DNA of 64,000 nucleotides, from positions 186,001 through 250,000 of the forward strand of contig JAWUZG010000333.1 in the NCBI GenBank assembly GCA_036785705.1, read 5' to 3'. The notes under the pieces were generated by a model. That model searched no databases and was not told the origin of the DNA. It saw only the letters and a list, made by a program, of their open reading frames with translations. A program made the position numbers and the translations under genes. Shown piece after piece: positions 32,601-44,600 of the stretch. The first letter of the stretch is position 1. Every line of letters starts with the position of its first letter. This DNA is from Acanthornis magna (Eukaryota; Chordata; Aves; Passeriformes; Acanthizidae).

Positions 32601-35600
32601 TGCTGTGGTGGTTTCCCTCAGGTTCCTCTGCTCCAGCAGCCTGGTTTCTAGCTCTAAACTCTTCACGGCTGTGGTCGTGTACACACCTTCGTGGCCGTGG
32701 TGCTCTGCTCTCCCTGGCCCTATGGAGGTGACCTCGGAATGGGAAAACGCAGGAGCAGGGAGGCCTGGGTTTAACACCTTTTTGTGCCTGGGAAAGGAGG
32801 GCTTAACCTTCGGTATGTCCTTCAGCTTGGAGGAGGTACTATAATGAGCATCCACAAAGTACAGGTTAGTTCAGTGGCTACTCTGTTCAGGGCAGTCGGG
32901 CCTTTGTAATAAATAGGAGGTTTTCACTATGGAAGGTGTGATTACCTTAATTCTTACAGTACAGGTTTGGCTTCCAAATTTTAAAGTGTCAATCTTAGAG
33001 GCAGAGTTTAGAAGGCAGATTTTTCTGCTAACCCATGTGTACAACCTTGGGTTTCATAGCAGTTCCATTCCTTGTTGTTTTGGGTTTTTTTTTCTTCTTT
33101 TTAACCTGTAAATGGATTGGGGTAATATCCACCTTTTAAAGAGACTGAAATTGTTAGCTGAGGGGAAAAAAAAAACCAAACCCAACCAACCCATGTCAAA
33201 CTATTATTGTCATTTCTGTTTATCCGCAGGTATATTTTAACATTTGGAGGTGACAGGTTTTTCACTACTTGAAACTTTAGCTACATGGTTTGAAATGTTA
33301 CTTGAAAGACAATTGTTTGCTGACCATGAAAAAACCAAGGCACATTGCAAATATTATGGGGTGTGAAAGTGAAACTATTGGTACAAAAAACTGAGCCCCA
33401 CAGGTTGAAAGCTAATGAAAAAGTAATTGAAGTTGTGCTTCTTAAGTAAGAGCCTCTCAGTTGTTCTAGAAGTCTGTAAAGAGCGGATGTAACAGCTCTC
33501 ATTGACTTTTCTTCTCATTGACTTATCTGCCCAAGCTTTGTCAATGCAATGTAAAAGCATTTTGTTAATGCTAATTTAAAATCTTAGCACACACAGTACT
33601 TGAAAAGTAATTTGTGGATTGAGTTTGCTGTTTGTTTCTTCACACCTTGAGAATATTTTTGTTTTGGAAGATGCAAAAGTTCAGCTTTTTTTTTTTTTTT
33701 TTTTTAACTGCAACTTACAAAAGGAATAGATATTGCATTAAAGTTTTCAAAGCATGTGTGGGCAAAATTTTTCTTTTCTCAGGTATTTCTCCCTGGAGTG
33801 AAGAAGAGAGGGCAGTGGTTCAAATGAGCAAGGAGGACTGAATAGAGGCAATGCAGGTTATGCTTGTCTAAGGTAGTGGGTTTTAAAATCCAAAATCCAG
33901 CTTGTTATCTGAGTTACTCCTGTGCCTGAAGTCTGTGGAGTTGTGTTCCTGTAGAGTGTGCCCACACTCTCTGCTTTCAGCATGGATTCAGAGCAGAACA
34001 GCCTGGGATTTGCTGCTCTGGAGCGTCCAGAAGTGAGAGCTCTGCTGCTGTTGAACACAGTTTGGGTCTCTAAATCCCTTTAATGGCTTTTGAAAAATAC
34101 AGTTTGTTGGTGCCTTATCATCTAAGTGTACTTCTTGATAATGATGCATGAATAAAACCCTTGTTTGAGCACCAGGTTGTGTTTGTTATATGGCTACTGT
34201 TTTGTAGTTGTTAATTTAGTTGGTCTATCAGTGGCTGGCACCCAAGCTGAAATGTGCATGTCTTTTTGTTATGTTTATAACAATTCACACTAAAATGTCT
34301 TGGTTGTTTTGGTGGGGGGTTTTTTTGTTTTGGTTTTTTTTGGTGGGTTTTATTTTTTTTCTGTTTGTTTTTTTTTTTGTTGTTGTTGGTTTTTTTTGTT
34401 GTTGTTGTTTTTGTTTTTGGGGGTTTTTTTTGTTGTTGTTTGTATTTGGGGTTTTTTGGTTTTTGTTTGTCATTTGTTTGGTTTTTGTTTTGTTGTTTTG
34501 TTGTTTTCTTAGTTGTTTTTTCTTTGTTTTGTTTTGTTTTGTTTTTTGTTTTTTACATAGCACAGTTGACAATGTAGACCAGAGTTGTTAATTTCTTTTG
34601 ATTCTGTTTTTCTTTGAGCCTAAATGAATCTTAAACGAAGAGCAGTGTGCATTAAAGGTACATGGTACCCAAATACTTCAAAATTAGGTGTTTTCCCCCC
34701 ATATTGATTGGTTGCCTAGAAACCCAGAGCTGATTTGAGCAGGTGTTGCAAAGTCTGCTGGCAACTTAAAACATCAATAATGCAGAGAATGGGGAGCTCT
34801 GTCTGCTCGGTGGCATCAGTGGGTATGAAGCATGAGGATTTGATTTACAATTGAAACTCTATCTCCATATTTTTATGTGGATTCATGACAGTATTTGCAA
34901 TTACAGCCTACAAAGTCCTTCCTAGCAGAAAACTTGGGAAAACTTGGGAAAACTTGTGTGACCAGTTGGATTGTAAGAATTTGTGCTAGAAATATGCAAA
35001 GTTCCTTTCTTTTCTCTCCAAACTGTGATGTGCTAATGTTGCCAAAATAGGTTCTTTCACGCTGCTGTGCCAGAGGCCAGTCCACACACAGAGCTGAGGT
35101 ATTTTACCAAATATTTACAGTTCTGCACAGAGGGAGTGCTGGGTGGCAAATCCTACAAAGCCAGCACACCAACTATCAAAGCTTTTTACTATCTCATACA
35201 ATTTACCAAAGGAAAAAATTCATTTTTATTGGCTACAACTTACATAACTTTCTGAGTAGTTAGTATTCTGTCTTCCATTGTTTAATGATTCTCTTGCTTC
35301 TCATGCTAATTAGTCCACATGCTCTTTCTCTTTCTCTTCTTTTGTGTCACTGAGTTTCTTGGGTCAGTGGTTGCAAGTTCACACTTCGGGAAGTTGGAGC
35401 TGATTTCAGGAGTTGGTTTTAGAAGTTTTTCCCTTATCTTGGGAGTTCTTCCAGGTGTTCGTGTGGCCTGTAAATCTGCATTTGTTGTGTGCACTGTCCG
35501 TGGGCATCCTTCTTCCCAAGCTTTGTTAACCTCCCCCTAGGTGTGAATTTATTGAAGCATGCCAAGCCCTAAACCTTAACAAAGCAATTCTACCACCAAA

Positions 35601-38600
35601 TAATTTGTCTTTCTAGCATCTGGACATCCCTGAGCTGCTCTCTGTTTTCATGGATTGAATCTCCTTTCCAAGCTGTTTAGGCTTGAAAGTACACAAAGAT
35701 CAAACATCAAAGAACATAATTTCTTAAGAAAATTTTACATATTCCACATTTTGCAACACTGATGAGCTATAAAAACATTGATATCTGTTTGCCTGTGGAA
35801 ATAACGCTTATCTCTCAGATTTTGAGTATTTTAGCTGGGGAAGATCTGAAATGAGACTTCAGCTTTGTTTCATGTATGATTCTGTTATGTATTCAAGGAA
35901 ACTCTTTTTGAACCTCAACAGTTTTTGAGGAAGTTTCAAGGTATTTGGTATCTTTTAATAGCTTAGTAAAGTTGGATGGCTCAAAAACGTCTCTAGAGTA
36001 ATGCTGTAAAAAAGAGGATTAATCAGTGAGTTTGACTTGCTGGAGGGGCCTGTGTTGAGGTTGGTTGTGGTGGCCACAGTGGTGCAGCTGTCTAAAGGTA
36101 ACAGATCTCTGCTGGATTCAAAGTGATTTGGGGGAGTGACACTGTTCCCTTCTGACCACTGTGAGAGATGAATCACAGGAATGACAGCTGTGAGTTTAAA
36201 TCTGAATCTTCCTGATGCCAGGTATTTTAACTTGGGCATAGTTGTTCAAATCAGTGAACTGCTAGTACTGAGTTGCCATATGATGTATTCCCCGAATCTT
36301 GCCTTGGTTGAAATGTTCTGTCTAGGTTTGCACAGGATGCGTATTTCTTCATTTTGTAGATATGTGACTCTTAACAGCTTTTCTTTCTTACAACTAGGTT
36401 AAGGACCTTTGCTGCCAGGCCTGGGGAATGCTCTGAGACCAAAAATGCTGGAATTAAAAGTCTGTATTCGACACCTACCATAAAACCAAAACCAAATGCG
36501 TGCATTGAGAGGTGAGTATGTCTTTACACAAAGAGTAGGAGTGGAAGAGTGGAAGTGTTGGCACATTGAAAGTTTTGGCACATTGCCTCTATGTTTATGC
36601 AACTAAGATTCTGAATGTAATACAATCATTGAGGTATTGGCATTATCATGCTACTCTTTAAAGCTCTCTGCTTCTGAAATAATGCTATAAATCAAGTGTT
36701 GCAAATAACAGTAGTAAAAGGACGAGAGCCACACCTGGGGTGTTGACTTTCACAGCACCTTGTATTTTCAGCAGTGATTTGACCGTAATCAACGCTCGAG
36801 AAAATCAAAGTATAAAATCCATGTATTTTAAACTCCGTGTAGTTACAAGGTACTGCTCCAATGGTACGAGGTTTCTATCTGTTAATACAAAAACCATGTT
36901 GGCTCATCTCCAGGGTATGTTCTGCTTGTCAGGCTTAGACTGGCGCTTTCATTTTCCAAAGCTTTCCAGAGGCACAGAGACATTGACATTTTCAGGATGC
37001 CACTCGGCTCTTGCTTTGAAGTTCACATCTTTCTTTTGACATAAATGAGAATTGTGCGAGACCCCTGAGCACATAGCGTTTGAAGATTATGATGAGGTAG
37101 AGCATGATCATTTCTGTCCTGGTGCATCTTGAGATGGGACACCACAGTCAAGAGGGAGAGTGAATATATCTGCAGTTTTGGAAAAGCTGGTTGTTGTGGA
37201 ATAAATGTTAAAGTCACGGTACGAGCAATAAGAAACTGAAGCTAAATGAGGTAGTTTCATGGCAAATTGGGTTAAAGTTAACAAAGTTTAATGAAAATGC
37301 AAACCCATAACTTTTCATGTAATAGTGCTATGCCACTTGAATAAGTTTTGATTAATTATTTTAGGCAAATGCCACATACTGGAGACTGAAAATAGAACCC
37401 AAATTCCAGTTTAACTCTTCAGGTGACTTTTGATTCCTCTTCAGGTGATTTTTGATTCATCTATTTACAAGCTGCTGGTTTCCACCTTTTCTGTTTTTCT
37501 CTGGTTTGAAATTAAAATTCTCTGCCATTGCAGTTTCCGGAGTTTGCAGGCAAGTGTAACAGTATTCGTCTCTTGTTTCCCAGCATGCCATCAGAAATGC
37601 TGCTGAAGGTATTTTCCTATTTGGATCCTGTGTCCCTGTTGTCTGCCGGTTGTGTGAATAAGCGCTTCTATGACCTGGCCAGTGACCAGTAAGGAAGAGG
37701 GAAGGTTTCAGTCATGCTCCAGTTGTAGTTATCTGAGTTATGAGTCTTTCTAATTTAGTTTCTCTGATGCCAGAGCACTGATGCTTGTACCTGTGTGCAG
37801 TTACTCTGCCGAAATTGCACTGCATAGCCCACAGGATGTGTTGCATGGAATTCTAGCTGTGCAAGCCCTGTTGTTTAATGGGAGTTATGAGGCAAAAACT
37901 AAATCCAGTGCTTTGAAATGTTGCTATTAGCACTTTTTTTTTGTTTTAAAACTTGCATATATTTGTTTGTATTCACATGCACTTGCACAAACTTTTCTGC
38001 TCGAGTGATCCTAACTTGTGTGTCACCAGTAGCTTTGTGGAATGGTCATAGCTTTCATCATTTTGAAGTTCTGCTTATTTAGTTCTTTCATCAGGTTTTT
38101 GTAGAGGGGTTGATTCAATCAAATGATTCACTAGTGGTTTTTATCTGTTGCTCTGTTGGTCAAATTTTGGTGATTTCTAAATTGAAACAAAAGAGATGAA
38201 GATAAATACTGACACTTTTTGTCTAAGGATTGCTTATACAGAGTACACCAATTGCTCCTACCGGTATCACGACAATTTTGTGAAAGGAAAAGGAGGAGAG
38301 ACCCGGGTTGATATGTGATAACTAGGATGTCTGAGTATCCTTTGATTTTCTAGGATTGTACTGCATTAGTGTTGTTTGAATGAGAAAATGTCTTCCTGTA
38401 TAGGAAGTTGCTGCATCCAGTATGAATCCGTTTTCCCTTATTTGCCAAAACTTATACAGTCAATTGGTTTACATTGGCTTTGACACCTTTAGAACCGATG
38501 AATTTAAAGGGAAGACTGTAATCCAGATGTATGTTTTGAGATTGTCAGCAGGTCAGTGTGGATAAAAATTGCATAGTTGACACAAATTATCTTAGTATGC

Positions 38601-41600
38601 ATTTTCCACTTCAGGGTGGTAAGGCAGGATGAAATCACTGTGGCTGCTCAGGGCAGGATGATTTATTTGCCTCCATCTCGATGATGTCTGTTTCCATTTT
38701 CTACTCTCAACAGAGATTAGAAAATGTGCACAAATGGGACTTGAGGATGAAAGGGCAGTGATACTTTCCTAAACATTTGTGATTCCAGGTCCTCGTTCGT
38801 TTTCTCCTCTGTCTCCCTACCCTAACTGAATTTTTGAGCTTGAACTAATTTCTTTGGTTGCACAGCACTGTTTTTGGAAAGGAAGAAGCAATATATAACT
38901 GAGAGTGAGGACAAGGATGGTAGGTATTTGTGATTAGTCTGTCTTCAGTCAGCTAAATTGCTGAATCTGTAACTTGAAAATGCAGGAAATGCCTACTGCT
39001 AAGCGCTGTCTTTTCAGCATCATAGAGTAAGATGCGGAGTATCTCTCTCCAAGAAAGAAAGGATGGAGGGGAGGGGGAGTTGGGGAGGGGTTTCTAGTTA
39101 ACAGGAGACTTTCATAGCAGGTTATTTTACTGGACTTTTTAGGCTGATTAGGACCAGTTGGATGATAGCTCAATTTCCCCCAATGATTGTATGTCAAGCA
39201 CATCTCTCCTTTGTTTACATTGCCGGACAGTTCTAAACCACTTTGGGGTTAAAAAAGAACTTCCCCTCTCCATCAGAAATGTTTTGTGCTATCTGGTAAC
39301 TTGGTTGCCTTTCCTGGTCTTAAAAGAGAAGTGTCTGATATCTTTGTTGTGGGTAGGAGGCAATGTGGGATGGATTCAGTCCTTGAATGCTTTCAGGAGA
39401 GGGCAAAATGCAATACAAAGCATAGCAGCCTAAGTTTGCCTGGGGATGAGTGAGGATTGGTAAAGGTAGTCTTGCCAATTAATGGTAGAAAATGTCTCTT
39501 GAGAATTTGTTGCCCTTCCCATTAATTTTCTTTAGTGCAGTTATGTGAAGTGTATGTCTGGCACTTTAAAATTAGAAAACTTACTGGAAACCTGCATTCA
39601 CAGATTATTGTTCGAATTCTTGTCGGTTCCTGTATTCAGTATTCCATGAACTGTCCTAGAGATACTGAAATGTCCTAGAGGGCTGAAATGTGACCTCCTA
39701 GTTTTCCTGGCGTGAAGGAGATGAACCCATCATTACTGTCACATGTTTCTTTGTCTTCAGAAAGTCATGTCTTCTCTGAGCTTTTCCAAAGAGTGAAGAA
39801 GGGATTGACGTGACTCTGGTAACACCAAGCAAAGGTGTGAATCTGATTGTCCTCCTCCACTCCACTTTCTGCTGTATCTGTGTGAGAAACTTGAAGCGTA
39901 CAGATTACCTTTGTTGAATAAAAGGTATTAAAACACTTTCTCCACTAGCTGATTTTCTGTGAGGAGGATGCATCATTGTTTTGGGGTGGAATTTTCAAAA
40001 TTTACTGCTTAACCTTTATCAGTTTTCACTTCCATTGCTGACTATGGCTCTGCTGTCCCTGAGCTTCATCCTGGATCCCATATTTTGAAGAAGGCAGACA
40101 AGACTGTTTTTGTGCTAACATTATGCTAACATTGTGCTAACATTTCAGCTTGGTGGTAGCTGAGATGTGTGTATAAAAATTGAGTGACTGTTCTTGAAAT
40201 TTATTCCTCTTCATTCTATTTTTATTTTCAGTGGACTTTGGCTGAAACTCTATTCCAGTGCTTTGCAACCAAAATGGACAATGTGGAAAATGAAGCCTAA
40301 ACAACCAGAAACTGTTTCTTTGGGCTGTGATGCTCTACATGATAAGAACCCTGGGTACTGGAAGAATGAATCCATCTTCAAACAGACATCTGCCTTCAAA
40401 ACGAGAGTAATGCTTCTCGCTAAACCTCTAGATCCTTATACAGGTCTTCCATTTGTGAGCAAAGAAGCTATGAAGTAAGCAATGCCTTGTCACAAAGAGA
40501 TTTACTTGAGAAGAATGTACAAAATATTAATGGCTTGGGGGTATAGAAATAGAGCTATAAAATGGGAAGATACGATGATAATCTAGAAATTGCTGAAACT
40601 GAGGAACATAAGTAGCAGTTAGTAGAAATATAAAACTGTTGAAAGCATAGTTTAACTGTTGTCACTTTGGGAATTTTGTTTTAAACACCCCTCTCCCCTC
40701 TCAATTCCTAAATAACAGTGTCTCTGGCTTGAGTTGGGTAATTGCACTGAAGGACAAAAATGGAAAAGAACATGTAATGGAGAAGCCAAAGCTATCGTTT
40801 AAGGACACATCAGTTACCGTGCTTTGGTATGGTAGAGACTGGCTGTGCTTAGACATCCTGTCAACCCTAAAACTGTATGGAGTTACACCATTGCTTCTTC
40901 CTCTGGGCAGACCTCCCAAAAAGAAGGGGTGAGTTTTAACTGAGGATTTTTGAAGATTTTTTGGGTGTGACTGGTGGATAATGTGTCTGTAGGAGCTGTC
41001 TGACATTGGTTTGACTCAACAAGTTAGCTCGTTGTTAGAAAGCTTCCCTGTAGTATTTCTTCCTATATTCTTCTCTTCATTGGTAGAGCTTTTTAGCAAG
41101 AAATAGCTGTGGGTAGGTAGGGTGTGGCAGTCGGAAGATGTCGTGCTGTACGGAAAGATAGGACCCCTCCCCAGGTAGCCAATAGCGTTTAGTTTATGAT
41201 GTAAGCAGACCGGTGTGACGTTGTAACCAAAGTTATATAATGCGGTGCTAATCACCAATAAATGCCATTTGCCGTCCACCACATTGGTGTCTGTGAGCTG
41301 ATGGCCCGAGCGGCTGGGGGTTGGCCGCCGTGCCGTTCCTGAACCAGGTTGCCACACCTGAAAAGGCAGCAAATAGCATAATCCAACAAGCTATGGCATT
41401 AATTCATAGGTTAATGTAGGTACTGGCATGTGATATTCAGGCTGAGAGGTCCTGACTTGGAAAGCTGGGTTTAAGGCATAGACACAAATGAGCATGAAAG
41501 AAACATGTAAATCTAGGAGAATTTATTGTGAGAAACTTAGCTTGGAAAATGCCATCAATATTTATGTGGCTACAGCCAGGTAATCTATGTTGTTAAAATT

Positions 41601-44600
41601 TATTTTGTGTCTGATAGGTGTGCGTGTGAGTTTATGGAACTTGGTGTTCAACTATGTGTGCAGTCTTCAGTACATGCATATAAAAACACCAGTCCACAGC
41701 ACATCTATTGTTTCTTAGCTTAAGTGTGTACAATAGGTTTTTTTCATTATATTCTGAGAAGATACTGAAATGGAAAGTGTCTATTTGAGGTGTTTGGTTG
41801 CTGTTAAGGCGTTCTGCACACATCTGGAGTCTATGTGTACATTATGTGCAGTATCAGCTACATGCTTCTTACACAAAGCCCCTAGTCACAGAGCTCTGAA
41901 AAGAGGGAATTGTTCACCTACAAAACACCTGGTTCCTCAAGCAGAAGCAAACTATTTGCTTGAAAAATAAATAAATCAAAAGAAGGCTTTTGTATAAAGT
42001 CAGCTGAAAAAGTCTTGCAGTCAAATTATGTGGGAAATGTAGTTGTTTTACCAAGATGATGATTCATATGTAGTAAATTATTAAAAAAATAAAAGCTTGC
42101 AGGCAGTTGGTGTATTTATTTCACAGAACTGTAAGTTTTTAGAGATTGTGAATATAGATGAAAGGAGTGGTTTCACCAATTTCAATATATCCGTGTTAAG
42201 ACCGTAAGGCAGTAGTGCAGGGAGTTTAGGAATGTTCCTGTATTAATATGAGCCTGATTGACTTAAAGATGGAAAGGGTTGAGGTTGATTAGGAAGAAGC
42301 TTTTTACTGTGAGGGTGGTGAGACACTAGAGCAGGTTGTGTGGGGAGGTCGTGGATGCTCCATCCCTGGTGATACTACAGTGATACTGCTGGGAAATCTA
42401 GGAACTGTTTTGGATATGATAAGAGCCTAAGTTGGAAAAGGGTTTGAGAAAGACTTCTTTCTTCATTCTGAATAGGTAATGCAAACTCTGCTTTCTGCTC
42501 TTTCTTTTTAATGCATCATTGGTTCATAAGATTGTCCATGAACTTTTATTTAGGAGTGTTTTGGAGCTAAATGGCTTTAATTGTAGGCAAAATTGTAGGC
42601 AGAAAAAAAATTCTGAAAAAGGAAGGCTTCCTCTAAGAAAAACAATTTATTATATGTGCGATTTGGTCCTTTCCTTTGAATTTTGCTTCTGTGGAAGAAA
42701 AATTTACCTTAGTAGCTTGCTTGACACTGATAAATGTTCAGTGATTCTATCTAGTACCAATAAAGTATCAAAAATGAATTGGAAAGTAATTCTGTGGTAT
42801 TTTGAAAAATTGGGCAAGCACATAAGTTCTTTTTTTTTAAGAGTGTTTTAGAAGATCATATAGTGGTTTTGCTTCTTTTCTTGTTAGGGGTTGAGATCCT
42901 GCTAGTGCACTGTAGTTGTTTGAATGTATAGTTTATGGCTCTGCATGCCAAACGCTTTCAAAACCATTCTCATCCTGTGCTGTTGCTCAGACTTAAGCCA
43001 GTCAGTTAAAAATGAAATTAGGCTGAACTTTTACATGAATAAGGAGACATAGCCTTTTTCCTGCATTCTGCGTGTTCTTTCCAAAGACCTCGTCGATTTG
43101 CCTTGATTGCTGAATACAGTCTTGCTAACGTGACTGAAAGCAGTGTAGCAGTTGGTGCCGATGAGCTTGTCCAGCTCTTCAGTCTGAATCCAGGATTGTT
43201 AGTAGGAAATTGGAAGGTAAGATAACATTATGTTTCAATATTTTATTATGACTTGAAGGAATAGATTTTTTTTTTTTGCCTTGTAGTTTGGATTTGGGGA
43301 GGGTTTTTTTTAATTTGTTTTTTTTCCTTTGGATTTTGAAAGCTCTTTTCTAAACTAGTAACAACCAAATGCATGTAGGGACAGCTAGAAGACGATTTAT
43401 TGTATTCTAAAATGTAGGAGTATATATAGTTTTCAAAAGGTTCACTTCTAATTCAAAGATCAGTTATGTAAGATACTAGATTAAATACTGCATTCAGTTT
43501 TATTTGTTTTGCAGTCTTCACATGCCCAAGTTTGATATCCTAGAGTAATTTTAAATAGAATGGTTGGAGGACAGATGTGCTTCTTCCTCTGATTCGTGCC
43601 ATGCCCTGTGATGAGTTCCCACCTAGCAACTTAGCTTTCATCTCCATCACCAGGTAGCTATATCCTGCTCCAGCAGTAGGAATGCTTTAAATTGTGCCCT
43701 TTTGGGGGTATTACATTCTTGGTATTAAGAGCCTAACTTAAGCATTTAGTCTCTGTAGGGTGGGTGTAGAGATGAATGTCTTCAGAGGGCAGAACGGAAC
43801 ATCTGAAGCAGACTCCTATGCAAAAGGAATTGGCATTTTGTACGGAATGCACGGGGACCTCAGTGTCTGCCTGCAGCTGCACAGGGCTGGGCGCTGTGGA
43901 AGCCTGTCTCAGGTGTTCTGCTCTTGGTCTGAATTCAGAGGTGGCAGCCCTTTCTTCCTCCCCTCAGCCATGTTATTGATGAAGGTTTAGCCTGTCTGGC
44001 ACTGGCCAGGAACTTTCCTAGGGAGTCTATGAATAGTTCCTCCAAGCTGTGCCTAATTTGCAGCTGCAAACATGCTGTGCACAATCTGGAGGCAATGTTT
44101 AAAAGCACAGACGGACTATTTCTTTCACTCTTTAAGGTAAGACTGAAAGTCCATTTCCTAGAAAACTGACCTGCATGAGTCTGTTCCAGGTTGTCTCAGT
44201 CTGTGAAAAGCTCTGATAAACCAACAGCCATTTCTCTTGTATCTTCACAAGTTTAGTAGGCTGGTGTCCCTGTGTTGTTGGCTCAATGGTCTTGCTCATG
44301 CATTGGCCCCTCCCACGCTTGGAAAGAGATTTCTTTCAGCACCTGGAAATGGTTCTATCATAACAAAGTTCCACATAGACATTAAGAATTGTGTGCTTCA
44401 CTCTAGTGTATTTCCCCTGCTTGCTTTTCTGAGCAGCAGTTCTTACTCTCTGTGTAGGCAGAGGTAGTTAGTAACTAGGTAGTTAACTGTCAGAGGGTGA
44501 AATAATTGTAAATGCCACATATCTTGGTTTTTTGCACATAGCTGCATAATAGAAACCACAAACAGGTTACATGGGCCTCCTGGTATTTGGATAAAGAAAG

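Noticed and set aside
34220..34591. 123-codon Phe/Val/Leu-rich frame resembling a membrane protein
   Set aside because: It is read through the G/T tract; hydrophobicity comes from TTT/GTT codons.
44058..44147. Exon-like segment with tttgcag acceptor and gtaaga donor
   Set aside because: The peptide (CKHAVHNLEAMFK...) does not match FBXO15; the correct exon 7 was found at 45472-45554.
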